In this document: positions 42,172 through 51,793 of the stretch, piece after piece | How the letters are laid out: each line of letters begins with the position of its first letter | Numbering within the stretch: the first letter of the stretch is position 1 | Assembly (NCBI RefSeq): GCF_002127965.1 | Contig: NZ_CP018787.1 | Location: 1,426,001 to 1,490,000, forward strand | Reading direction: 5' to 3' | Length of the DNA stretch: 64,000 nucleotides | DNA from: Oxalobacter formigenes | GTDB taxonomy: Bacteria > Pseudomonadota > Gammaproteobacteria > Burkholderiales > Burkholderiaceae_D | The notes under the pieces: generated by a model | What the model saw: the letters and a program-made list of their open reading frames with translations, nothing else | Told to the model about the DNA's origin: nothing | Database searches by the model: none | Position numbers and translations under genes: made by a program

Positions 42172-43109
42172 TATTTTTCTCCCGTTTTGACTCGCTCGAT
42201 TTCTTTTTCTATTGTAGCCAGATTTTTACTTTGTGTGACAAGATACACACCGGAGAAGATTAAAATGACGGCGATTGTTTTCAGGAGGGTGAAACTGTCC
42301 ATGCCCCATAAAATGGCGACGATGGCGGCGGCTATCGGCTGGATGTAGTTGTACATGCTGACGACGGTCGGCCTCAGTCGCTTTTGTCCTATCGAAATGA
42401 GCAGATAGCTGATGAAGGTGCCACCCACGACGACGAAGGCGATTCCGGCGAGGGTGCGCCATTCGACGGCCGCCCAGTCGATCGCCAGTATTTTGTCGTA
42501 TGTGAACGGCAAAACGGACAGGGTCGAACCGGTGAACATCCATTTCATGATGGTGATCGGCGAATACCGGTTGATCAGGCCGCGGAAGAAGACGAGGTAG
42601 ATGGAAAAGCAGAGCTGCGCTGTCAGGCACAACAGGTCGCCCCGGATATTGCTGGCGTTGCCGTTGGCGAGTTGCTGGCCACTCATGACGAGCAGGATCG
42701 CTCCGGTCGCGCCGAAGACGATACCGGTGATTTTCTTGCCGGTGACCGGTTCTTTCAGGTAGAAGGCAGCGATGATCAGGGTCAGGATCGGCAGGCTGGT
42801 CGTGATGATCGACGCGTCGATCGGCGAGGTCATGGAGACGCCGAAGATGAAGGAACCCTGATTGAAGACGATGGCAATCTGGGAAGCAAGGAAAAAGAGG
42901 CCCAGATCCTTCCAGCTGACGGGTTCTCTCTTCGTAAAGAAAGAGGCTATCCAGAACAGGATGGCTGCACCCAGTATGCGGAAGTCCGTCATGACTATCG
43001 GGCTGACGACACCGGCTGCCATGACCATTTTGGCGACCGGCGACATGATGCCCCACATGGCGTTGGCCCCGAACATGGCCGCGTGACCGGTCAGTTTTTC
43101 AGGCTTCAT
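42171..43109 (-). CDS. EamA/DMT-family transporter
   Basis: 312 residues with ten hydrophobic segments in two five-helix repeats (GANAMWGIMSPVAKMVMAAG, FISYLLISIGQKRLRPTVVS). Exporter or uptake permease for metabolites; substrate unknown. The ATG lies 4 bases from the stop of the AEC gene, and the CCG-domain gene follows with overlap. Confidence 0.9.
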   Translation of the reverse strand: MKPEKLTGHAAMFGANAMWGIMSPVAKMVMAAGVVSPIVMTDFRILGAAILFWIASFFTKREPVSWKDLGLFFLASQIAIVFNQGSFIFGVSMTSPIDASIITTSLPILTLIIAAFYLKEPVTGKKITGIVFGATGAILLVMSGQQLANGNASNIRGDLLCLTAQLCFSIYLVFFRGLINRYSPITIMKWMFTGSTLSVLPFTYDKILAIDWAAVEWRTLAGIAFVVVGGTFISYLLISIGQKRLRPTVVSMYNYIQPIAAAIVAILWGMDSFTLLKTIAVILIFSGVYLVTQSKNLATIEKEIERVKTGEK

Positions 43110-43113
43110 GATG

Positions 43114-44040
43114 TCAGAGGATGGTCAGCCAGACGGATAAGGTCAGGATACCCAGCACGGTTGTCAGGAATATGGTTCGGGATGCGATACCCCCGCCCTT
43201 GCCGTAGAGTTCGGCCAGCATGAAGGGCCCGGTTCCGGTCGGGAGTGCCGAGAGGATGACGGCGGACTTGGCCCAGAGCGGTGGCATATTGAAGACATGG
43301 AACGCGAAATACCAGGCGATCAGCGGCTGGGCGATCAGTTTCAGGATAACGAGTTCGATGGCGACGGCGGAACTGGAACTTTCCTGCCTCTGGGCGAGGA
43401 ACAGGCCGGTGGCAACCAGCGCGCACGGGCTGGCGGCCCCTCCCAGGAGCTTGATCGACTGAAGCACGCCGTGTGGCAGTTGCAGTCCGGTCGCACAAAA
43501 GGCACCGGCAATGACCGGGGCGGCGATCAACGGGTTTTTGCAGAGTGAGACACCGACGTTTTTCAGGGTTGTCCAGACGCTTTTCCCTGACTGGGAACTG
43601 GCCTCGATGAAGACGATGGACACGGCAAAGTTGGCCGAGACGGTCAGGATGGCGGCGACCATGGCCGGGCCAAGTTTGTCGGCACCGAATGTCAGCGCAC
43701 AAAGCGGCAGCCCGATATAGCCGGTATTGGCGTATGACGCGGAAGTCGCGTCGATGGTGGCCGAGGTCAGGTTTTTCGTTTTGAGCCAGTGAAAGGCCAG
43801 TACGGCGAAGAAGATGATGAATACACCGAGTTCGAAGGCGTAAAAGAATTCAGGCTGGTACAGCTCGCTCCAGGTACTGTTGACCATGACGTCGATCATG
43901 AGGGCCGGGAGTGCCAGATAGACGACGAAACGGTTCAGTTCGGTACAGGCGTTTGTAGACAGCACGTTTCGCCTGCGCAGGACATAACCCGCGATGATGA
44001 GCGCAAAAACAGGCAAAACGATATTGGCGATAGCAAGCAT
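43114..44040 (-). CDS. AEC-family transporter, MdcF-like
   Basis: 308 residues from ATG 44040. Ten-helix auxin-efflux-carrier family (IVLPVFALIIAGYVLRRRN, SYANTGYIGLPLC, GLFLAQRQESS, SALPTGTGPFMLAELYG). Malonate permease MdcF belongs here, so it may supply the mdc operon 11 kb away. Substrate not provable from sequence. Confidence 0.82.
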   Translation of the reverse strand: MLAIANIVLPVFALIIAGYVLRRRNVLSTNACTELNRFVVYLALPALMIDVMVNSTWSELYQPEFFYAFELGVFIIFFAVLAFHWLKTKNLTSATIDATSASYANTGYIGLPLCALTFGADKLGPAMVAAILTVSANFAVSIVFIEASSQSGKSVWTTLKNVGVSLCKNPLIAAPVIAGAFCATGLQLPHGVLQSIKLLGGAASPCALVATGLFLAQRQESSSSAVAIELVILKLIAQPLIAWYFAFHVFNMPPLWAKSAVILSALPTGTGPFMLAELYGKGGGIASRTIFLTTVLGILTLSVWLTIL

Positions 44041-44052
44041 AGATCTCAGGCA

Positions 44053-44080
44053 AAACATAAAGCCACCCGGAGGTGGCTTT
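44053..44080. terminator. Hairpin terminator between glcG-like and AEC genes
   Basis: AGCCACC-CGGA-GGTGGCT with a T-run on both sides. On the minus strand it would end the glcG-like transcript just before the AEC gene. Confidence 0.7.
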
Positions 44081-44096
44081 TCAATTCATTGAAAAT

Positions 44097-44504
44097 TCAG
44101 TCCGTCAGGGCGGCGACTCCCGCTTTGGCGATCTGTGCGTCTTCAAAGGCTTTGACACCCGATACGCCGACGGCGCCGATGCAAACCCCGTTCACAATGA
44201 CCGGAATACCGCCTTCGAGCATACCGTCAATTGCAGGAGCGGACAGAAAAGCGGTACGCCCTCCATTGATCATGTCTTCGAAAACCTTGCTTTCCTTCCC
44301 GCCTAGCGCAGCGGTTTTCGCCTTGGCCTGTGAAATGTGGGCAGACAAGGGGGCGGCATTGTCCATGCGAAGGAAATGAAGCAGGTGACCACCGTCATCG
44401 ACGACGGCAATAGATACGATCAAGCCGTTTTTCACGGCTTCCTTTTCGGCGGCAAATGCCATTTTTCTGGCATCGTCCAGAGTCAGTACAGGTTTTGTTT
44501 TCAT
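44097..44504 (-). CDS. GlcG/HbpS-like protein
   Basis: 135 residues from ATG 44504 with CAGGAG upstream. It has the family core (LTLDDARKMAFAAEKEAVKN, SIAVVDDGGHLLHFLRMDNA, GGIPVIVNGVCIGAVGVSG). Members bind small cofactors or haem and occur near glycolate, diol or oxalate metabolism. Exact function unknown. Confidence 0.85.
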   Translation of the reverse strand: MKTKPVLTLDDARKMAFAAEKEAVKNGLIVSIAVVDDGGHLLHFLRMDNAAPLSAHISQAKAKTAALGGKESKVFEDMINGGRTAFLSAPAIDGMLEGGIPVIVNGVCIGAVGVSGVKAFEDAQIAKAGVAALTD

Positions 44505-44699
44505 AGTCGCTCCTGGTGAGAGTTTGATAAACGGCAGCTTTTTGTGGAAGAAACCGTTTTGCATTTGCGTCAATTGTACGATATGACGGCATGAGGTTGT
44601 ACAATCCGGTATGGATTTGTGTATCAGGGCCGATAGCATACTCCTGTTTTTACGACTGTCGGCAATGATTTTTCAATAAAAGGCCGGTTACGCCATCGC

Positions 44700-47600
44700 A
44701 TGCTGAATCTGAATCTGTCCAATCGCTTCGAGGACCTTCTCGCGGCTCTGTTAAAGAACCTGCATTCCTCGCCTGCTTCGGTGTTCGAACCGGAACGGAT
44801 CATCATGCCAAGTGCCGCGGTAAAGCGTTGCCTGACGATGGCGATTGCCGATACTTTCGGGGTCTGCGCCAATGTGGAGTTTTCCTTTCTCGCGCAGTGG
44901 CTCTGGCGACAGGTCGGGCATCTTGTCCCGGTTCAGAAAACCTCACCTTTTTCTTCCACGGTTCTGGTCTGGCGGATTCTGGGTTTGCTGGAGGAACCCG
45001 GTTTCGCTGATCCTTACCCACGGCTTTCAGCTTATTTGTCTTCCAGCGACGAGCTTATGCGTTACGATCTTGCCGCCCGGCTGGCGTCACTGATGGAACA
45101 GTATGTCATTTATCGCCCCGACTGGCTGTCGGCATGGTCCAGAGGCGAACGTGTCGATATCGTGCCTGCCGACCATAAGAAGTTCGATACGATTGAAAGC
45201 GACCAGCGCTGGCAATCGGCCTTGTGGCGCCGGATTGCGGCAGAGACCGGCACGCTGGAAAAACAGCCTGTCGAGCTTTTTTTCGAGGCTATTTCCGAAG
45301 ACGAAAAAAAGGCGGCTTCCCTGCTGGATTCGCGTATTCACCTGTTTTGCGAGCCGTCCATTGCGCCGCAATATATTGAGATGCTGGAGAAGCTTTCACG
45401 CCTGATCGATATCGAGCTTTACGTCCTGAATCCCTGCCGTGAATACTGGTTCGATATCGTCGATTCCCGCAGGCTGGCCTATCTGGCAAACCGGCAAAAA
45501 GACCTGTACCACGAAACGGGGAACACCCTGCTTGCCTCATGGGGAAAACAGACGAAGGCATCGCTTGAATCCATGCACGACCGCCTGGACAATATCGAAA
45601 GGGAAGATGACGCTTTCATATCGAATGCGGAGCTTGGCGTGCCTGAAACGCTGCTGTCACATTTGCAGGACGCTATTTTCGATTTGCGTGAGCTGGAACC
45701 GGCTTCGCTGTCCCATCTGGGGGACGATGGCAGTATCCGGATTCACGTCGCCCATTCCCTGACCCGGGAAATCGAGATCCTCCATGATCAGCTTCTCCAG
45801 CGTTTTGCGTCGGACGATCCGCCGACGGCCGACCGGATTCTGGTGGTCACACCCGATCTGGACGCTGCCGCTCCGATGATCGAGGCGGTATTTTCCAGCC
45901 ATAACAGTCATCAGGCACGTATTCCTTATACGATTACCGGGCTCTCCGGTAACCGGATCAATCCGGTGGCGCGCGCCCTGCTCGACTTGCTGGCGCTGGC
46001 GTCTTCCCGTTTTTCGGCAACGGACGTGATCGATTTGCTGATGCAGCCGGTTATCGGCAAGACTTTCGGGTTCGATGGCGATCTGAAAACCTTGCGGAAC
46101 TGGTTTGCCGACGCGGGAATTTGCTGGGGACTGGATGGTGCACACAAGGCCGAGTTCGATTTGCCCGAAGAAGACAGACACAGTTTTCATGACGGGATGC
46201 ACCGCCTGTTTCTCGCCTATGCCTTGCCGGATGGTGAACAGATGCCATTGGCCAATCGCCTTCCGGCCGGAAACCCGTCGGGATCACAGGCTGTCGCTCT
46301 CGGTCAGCTCTGGCAGTTTATTGGCGGCTTGCGGCGTTTGAAACGGGAACTGTCGAAACCGAAGACGGCGGATGGCTGGATGCAGACGTTTTCCGATGTG
46401 CTTGACTCGTTCATGACGGTTTCAACGGAACTGATCGAAAGTGAACGGGAAGTCCGTTCGTGCATCGGCGAGTGGCATGCCGCGATGGCGGAAGGCAGCC
46501 CGGAACTCCTGGCGGGATTTGCTATTGCGCGTCATGCCCTGGAACGGGCGCTGGAGGGTGCCGGACAGGGGAGTGTTCCCGTTGGAACCGTGACGTTTGC
46601 GCCGATGGACAGCTTGCGCAACCTTCCCTTTGACCATATTTATGCCATCGGACTGGACGATGGGATTTTCCCGGCTGACCGGTATCCGGACGAGTTCGAT
46701 CTGATTGGAGTCGCGCCTCGCAAGAGTGACAAGTTGCCACGGGAATCGGACAGGAATGTGTTCCTCGATCTGGTGCTCTCGGCCAGAAAGAGCCTGACCC
46801 TGAGTTATTCCGGGAAAAATATCCGCGACAATTCCGCAAAGCCTCCTTCGATATTGATATCCGAACTCCTGAAATCGCTGAAACCGGCGCTTGCCGTATC
46901 GAATGATCCGGCCGATCTTGCTGCGGCTGAAAGGATGCTGGTCGTCGTTCACCCTCTTGCCGCTTTTTCCGCCGATTATTTCAATGGCAGGGGCGATCCC
47001 CGTCTGGTGAGCTTTCGAACCGACCTTTGCGAAGCCCTCAGAATACGGCAGGAAAGTCAGGCAAAACAGCAAAACGACGCATCTTTGACCGTTTCATCTG
47101 CGATGGCGACGGACGAGAGTGACGATGACACGACAACGGACAAATCCCTGCCTTTTTTTACCGGTTCTCTTCCGAAGCCCGAACCGGTATGGCAGGAAGT
47201 CAGTCTTGAACAGCTTGTCCGGTTTTTCAGCCACCCTGCCCGTTATCTGCTAAGGCAGCGTCTGGGTATCCGGTTTTCGTCAAAAGAAGAGGAATTGCCT
47301 TGTGCCGAACCGTTCACGATTGACCGGCAAAACCGCCGACAGCTCGCCAACAGGCTGTTGCCGCTCTTCCTTGAGGGCCACAATGAAGAATCGATCCGTC
47401 TGGCGGCGCTGGCCGGAAATGAATTTCCTCCCGGGCAAATGGGTAAAAACCGGATGGAACAGGAACTGATGGAACTGGCGGCTTTTGCAAGGGCGGCACA
47501 GGCTGACTTGCAGGCCGATGTTCTCGCTCCGGTAACGGGCAGCCTCGATTTCATAATTGATGGTGAAGAATGGCGATTGTCGGGGTCGCTGACGGAATTG

Positions 47601-48056
47601 AGGCAAAACGGCCTTGTCCGGCTTCGTTACGACAATGGCAGTGCATGGGATTATCTGGCTGGCTGGATCGAACACCTGTTTTTGAATGCCCTTGTGCCTG
47701 ACGGCATTGCGCCGCATTCGGTGTGGTATTACAAAAATGAAAGCGTACGGCTTCATGCTTATAAAGAGGCGAAAAACAGGCTTTTCGAACTGGTGGACAT
47801 TTACCGGACAGGATTGATGGCTCCGGTCCATTTTTTCCCGCGTTCCTCGTGGGAATTCGTCTCCTCTGACGACAATATGAACAGGGCCAGAGGCGAATGG
47901 GTCCATGCGCAACATGCCAATGGCGGCGAACATGCCGAGCGCTACACGCAATTGGCGATGCGTGGGGTGGACAATCCACTGGATGACGATTTCATTGAAT
48001 TGTCGAAACGGGTTTTCGTGCCGTTATATGGACATCTGAATGGGGAAATATCATGA
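44700..48056 (+). CDS. recC: Exodeoxyribonuclease V gamma subunit
   Basis: 1118 residues, close to E. coli RecC. Starts MLNLNLSNRFEDLLAALLKNL. RecC splits the duplex, recognises Chi and holds RecB and RecD. Motifs include RIPYTITGLSG, LPFDHIYAIGLDDGIFPADRYPDEFDL and the C-terminal RPxx-like ligase/nuclease-fold remnants. First gene of a recC-recB-recD operon with overlapping junctions. Confidence 0.95.
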   Translation: MLNLNLSNRFEDLLAALLKNLHSSPASVFEPERIIMPSAAVKRCLTMAIADTFGVCANVEFSFLAQWLWRQVGHLVPVQKTSPFSSTVLVWRILGLLEEPGFADPYPRLSAYLSSSDELMRYDLAARLASLMEQYVIYRPDWLSAWSRGERVDIVPADHKKFDTIESDQRWQSALWRRIAAETGTLEKQPVELFFEAISEDEKKAASLLDSRIHLFCEPSIAPQYIEMLEKLSRLIDIELYVLNPCREYWFDIVDSRRLAYLANRQKDLYHETGNTLLASWGKQTKASLESMHDRLDNIEREDDAFISNAELGVPETLLSHLQDAIFDLRELEPASLSHLGDDGSIRIHVAHSLTREIEILHDQLLQRFASDDPPTADRILVVTPDLDAAAPMIEAVFSSHNSHQARIPYTITGLSGNRINPVARALLDLLALASSRFSATDVIDLLMQPVIGKTFGFDGDLKTLRNWFADAGICWGLDGAHKAEFDLPEEDRHSFHDGMHRLFLAYALPDGEQMPLANRLPAGNPSGSQAVALGQLWQFIGGLRRLKRELSKPKTADGWMQTFSDVLDSFMTVSTELIESEREVRSCIGEWHAAMAEGSPELLAGFAIARHALERALEGAGQGSVPVGTVTFAPMDSLRNLPFDHIYAIGLDDGIFPADRYPDEFDLIGVAPRKSDKLPRESDRNVFLDLVLSARKSLTLSYSGKNIRDNSAKPPSILISELLKSLKPALAVSNDPADLAAAERMLVVVHPLAAFSADYFNGRGDPRLVSFRTDLCEALRIRQESQAKQQNDASLTVSSAMATDESDDDTTTDKSLPFFTGSLPKPEPVWQEVSLEQLVRFFSHPARYLLRQRLGIRFSSKEEELPCAEPFTIDRQNRRQLANRLLPLFLEGHNEESIRLAALAGNEFPPGQMGKNRMEQELMELAAFARAAQADLQADVLAPVTGSLDFIIDGEEWRLSGSLTELRQNGLVRLRYDNGSAWDYLAGWIEHLFLNALVPDGIAPHSVWYYKNESVRLHAYKEAKNRLFELVDIYRTGLMAPVHFFPRSSWEFVSSDDNMNRARGEWVHAQHANGGEHAERYTQLAMRGVDNPLDDDFIELSKRVFVPLYGHLNGEIS

Positions 48057-51000
48057 GTTTTCCTGAAGAATTCGATGTTTTCAACTGCCCTCTTTCAGGC
48101 CGGATTCTGATCGAAGCCTCAGCGGGGACTGGCAAAACCTGGAATATCGGAGGCCTGTACCTGCGTTTGCTTCTGGAAAAGCAACTGGAAGTGAAGCAGA
48201 TTCTCGTCGTGACATTCACAAGGGCGGCAACGGCGGAATTGCGCGACCGCATCCGGGGAAGGATCGCAAAAGCGCTCTCTTACCTGAATGGCGTTGATGA
48301 TCTGGCGGACGATACCTTCCTGCTGGAACTGCTCGGCAGGCAGCTTGAGACCGGTAATACGCACGCGGAATTGACCAGTCGCCTGCAACTGGCGTTCGAG
48401 TCCTTCGATCAGGCGGCGATTTTCACGATTCACAGTTTTTGCCAGCGGGCACTGGCGACGACGGCGTTTTCTGCCGGCGTCGCGTTTACCGTCAGGACTG
48501 AAACGGTCGACGAGGAAATGGTGCTCGAAGCCGTGCAGGATTTCTGGCGACGCCACATCGCCAACGGGCACCTGTCCGCCGCTTTTTCGGCATGGCTGGA
48601 AAAGAAACGGGTCACGCCGGAAAAACTGATGCTGCTTTTGCGAAGGCATTTGAGAAAACCGCTGGCACATGTGCTCTGGCCCGATGAAATCGGGGCTGCC
48701 GGAAATCAGGATGACAATCCGCAGGCGTCTGGTCTGGAGACGGCGTTTCACGAAGCAAGAGTATGCTGGCACACCCGTCGTGAAGAAGTGCTTGAAATCA
48801 TGATGTCTTCTTCTGCCGATCTGAATCAGCAGCGTTACAAGCCTTCTGCGATTGAAAGTGCCTTCGGTGCTTTCGACAGGCTGTTTGCGACCGGCGACCC
48901 GCTTGGAATGGTTGACAGTGTCGGCAAAACGGAACTCCTGACAACGTCGAAACTTCTCGCCTCGACCAAAAAAGACAGGACGACGCCCAAGCATCTTTTC
49001 TTCGGACTCGCGGAAAAGCTTGTGATTGAATGCCAGCAGACAGAAGCTGATCTTTCAATGGCCTGGATGCGATTGTTAAAGCGATTTCTTGAAGAAACAG
49101 TCGCTTTGCTGAAGGCAAAAAAACAGGAAAAACGGGTGGTCGCTTTCGACGATATGTTAATCGACCTGTACAAGGCCTTGCATAATCCCGAACTGCCCTG
49201 GTTGCCCGACGTGCTCAGGCAGCAATTCCCTGCCGCTCTGATCGATGAATTTCAGGATACCGATCCGTTGCAATATGCCATTTTCCGTTCGATTTATGGC
49301 GAATCGGACTTGCCGGTTTTCATGGTAGGCGATCCAAAACAGGCGATTTACAGTTTCCGCAACGCCGATTTGCACACGTATTTTGCAGCCCGTTCCGAGG
49401 TCGATTATCACTACACCTTGCCTGAAAATCACCGATCGACTGCTGGCCTGATCGAAGCCTGCAATACGGTTTTTTCCGTCAATTCACGGGCGTTTCTCCA
49501 GTCTGGCCTCGATTTTCTGCCAGTCAGAAACGGAAACCGGGAACGGCCTGAACTGCTTGATTTGTCTGAAACTGAATCGGAAGCCAGTCTGACAATATGG
49601 CGCTTGCCTGACGAAAACGGCGAATGGATAGAACGTACCAAAGCAAAAGAACGCGCTATCGAAGCGACGGCCGATGAAATCGCTCGCCTTTTGAATGCGA
49701 GTGCAAAAGGAAAACTGACGATTGGCGAGAAGCCGGTTTGTGCCGGGGATATGGCGGTTCTGGTCAGGAGCCACCGGGAAGCGTCTATGGTGGGCAATGC
49801 CTTGTCACGCCGTGGCATCGGGAGTGTCTCGCTTTCTCATGAGAGTGTCTTTTTGTCCCGGGAAGCGAGGGAACTGGAATGTATTCTGGCAGCCCTTTTG
49901 TCGCCCGGCAGCGAGTCTTTATTGAAAGCGGCTCTCTCGACTGAAATGCTCGGGTTCAATGCGGGAGAAATGGACGTCCTTTCAAACGATGAAGCCCGGT
50001 TGTCGGACTGCTTCGAACGGTTCGAACAATACCGCAACAGCTGGATTTCCAACGGCATCGGCTATGCATTGCGTTTCCTGATGGATCGGGAAGGTATTGT
50101 GAAGCGGCTTCTGGCCTTGCCTGACGGTGAAAGGCGCATGACGAACCTGATGCATCTGGCTGAACTGTTGAACCGGGAAAGCGAAAACAACGATGCGCCA
50201 GACGCCCTGCTCCGCTATCTGGCTGAAAAACGCGAGAGCGACAAGACGGGTGAAGAGGAAGAATTACGGCTTGAAACGGATCGCAATCTGGTCCAGATTA
50301 TGACGGTTCACCGTTCGAAGGGACTCGAATTCGCTTTTGTTTTCTGTCCCCTGCTCTGGGACGGCTATTCCAGACGGATGCCGAATGCTCTGGAAGGCAT
50401 CGAGTATCACGATAATGAAAAGCTTGTGATCGATTTCAGGGAAATGGACAAGGAAACGTCACAGGCGATCAAAAATGATCAGGCGATTGAAACGGCGGCT
50501 GAAAGCCTGCGTCTGATTTACGTCGCACTGACCCGTGCGGTGTATCGCTGTTATCTGGTCGCGGGCTGTTACAGCCGTTCAAACGCAAAGCTGAAAACGG
50601 CGGAATCGCAACGCAGTCTTCTGAACTGGCTGGTAGCCGGAAACGGGTGTTCGCCCGATGAATGGTTCCTTTGGGACAACCGGAAAAAAGAAGACGAAAT
50701 CGCTGCCGGACGAAACGCCATAGAAGAGGCATGGAAAGCGCTTGAAGGACGTTGCAGGGATATCGTGTTGTCAGATTTGCCGGAAAATCGCGGGGTGAGC
50801 CTGACTGAAACGGAAAACGGGCATGACACGCTTGCGGCAAAAACCTTTAATGGCCGGATCGTTTCGCGCTGGCGGATGAACAGTTTCAGTGGCCTGATGC
50901 GCAACGCTGTCGAATTGGACGAGTCGGGCGACCATGACGAGTATGTTGTGGCTGAAACTGACGGTTCTGTTGTGATGGAAACCGCACAACCGGAATTGTC

Positions 51001-51793
51001 CACCATTGACGCAGACGACATTCTGCTGTTCCCGAAAGGAACCTTTGCCGGAAGTTGCCTGCACGCGATGTTTGAAAACGCGGATTTCACCGACCGGGAA
51101 AGCTGGAACACGGCAATTGAAAGTGCACTGCAGCAGTTCCCTCAAACGGCAGAGGTGATTACCGTTGAAGATGGCAAAAACAGTTACCCCGACCTGAAGG
51201 CAATGGCAAGACGGATGATGGAAGACGTGCTGAATACGCTTTTGGGTGATGGTATTGTTCTTTCCTCGATCCCGAACGAAAAACGCCTGACCGAACTGCC
51301 GTTTTGTCTTTCGGAAGCGCCAGTATCGGCGAAAAGCCTGAATGCCCTGTTCAAACGTTTTGATTACCCGGTCCCGCAACTGGTTTTCGATGATATGAAC
51401 GCTTTTCTGAACGGGTTCATCGATCTGGTGTTCGAGCATGAAGGCCGTTTTTACGTTCTGGACTGGAAATCGAATGTTCTCGGTACGAACAGGGAAGATT
51501 ATGGCCCGGCTCCTGTTGCGATGGCGATGGCTGAACACGGATATCACTGGCAATACCTGCTTTATACCGTTGCCCTGCACCGTTTCCTGTCATTGAGACT
51601 GCCCGGTTACGACTACGACAGGCACATGGGAGGTGCGCTTTATCTGTTCATCCGTGGAGTCCGGCCGCAGTGGAGTAACGAAGATGGAACACCTTCTGGC
51701 GTGTTTTTCGACAAGCCGGATCGCTCCATTATCGAAGCGATCGACAGTCTTTTGAAACCGGCGGGAATGAAAAACAGGGAGAATGCGCCATGA
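48053..51793 (+). CDS. recB: Exodeoxyribonuclease V beta subunit, helicase-nuclease
   Basis: 1246 residues. UvrD-type helicase: Walker A ASAGTGKTWN near the start, DEFQDTDPLQY motif II, QIMTVHRSKGLEFAFV and LIYVALTRAVYRC in later motifs. The C-terminal nuclease has GFIDLVFEHEGRFYVLDWKSN, with catalytic Asp and Lys. ATG overlaps the recC stop (ATGA). Processes double-strand ends with RecC and RecD. Confidence 0.97.
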   Translation: MSFPEEFDVFNCPLSGRILIEASAGTGKTWNIGGLYLRLLLEKQLEVKQILVVTFTRAATAELRDRIRGRIAKALSYLNGVDDLADDTFLLELLGRQLETGNTHAELTSRLQLAFESFDQAAIFTIHSFCQRALATTAFSAGVAFTVRTETVDEEMVLEAVQDFWRRHIANGHLSAAFSAWLEKKRVTPEKLMLLLRRHLRKPLAHVLWPDEIGAAGNQDDNPQASGLETAFHEARVCWHTRREEVLEIMMSSSADLNQQRYKPSAIESAFGAFDRLFATGDPLGMVDSVGKTELLTTSKLLASTKKDRTTPKHLFFGLAEKLVIECQQTEADLSMAWMRLLKRFLEETVALLKAKKQEKRVVAFDDMLIDLYKALHNPELPWLPDVLRQQFPAALIDEFQDTDPLQYAIFRSIYGESDLPVFMVGDPKQAIYSFRNADLHTYFAARSEVDYHYTLPENHRSTAGLIEACNTVFSVNSRAFLQSGLDFLPVRNGNRERPELLDLSETESEASLTIWRLPDENGEWIERTKAKERAIEATADEIARLLNASAKGKLTIGEKPVCAGDMAVLVRSHREASMVGNALSRRGIGSVSLSHESVFLSREARELECILAALLSPGSESLLKAALSTEMLGFNAGEMDVLSNDEARLSDCFERFEQYRNSWISNGIGYALRFLMDREGIVKRLLALPDGERRMTNLMHLAELLNRESENNDAPDALLRYLAEKRESDKTGEEEELRLETDRNLVQIMTVHRSKGLEFAFVFCPLLWDGYSRRMPNALEGIEYHDNEKLVIDFREMDKETSQAIKNDQAIETAAESLRLIYVALTRAVYRCYLVAGCYSRSNAKLKTAESQRSLLNWLVAGNGCSPDEWFLWDNRKKEDEIAAGRNAIEEAWKALEGRCRDIVLSDLPENRGVSLTETENGHDTLAAKTFNGRIVSRWRMNSFSGLMRNAVELDESGDHDEYVVAETDGSVVMETAQPELSTIDADDILLFPKGTFAGSCLHAMFENADFTDRESWNTAIESALQQFPQTAEVITVEDGKNSYPDLKAMARRMMEDVLNTLLGDGIVLSSIPNEKRLTELPFCLSEAPVSAKSLNALFKRFDYPVPQLVFDDMNAFLNGFIDLVFEHEGRFYVLDWKSNVLGTNREDYGPAPVAMAMAEHGYHWQYLLYTVALHRFLSLRLPGYDYDRHMGGALYLFIRGVRPQWSNEDGTPSGVFFDKPDRSIIEAIDSLLKPAGMKNRENAP

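Noticed and set aside
42384-43223. 279-codon open frame on the plus strand, very rich in D/E/R
   Set aside because: Antisense to the EamA transporter gene; the charged composition is what a hydrophobic membrane protein gives on the reverse strand.
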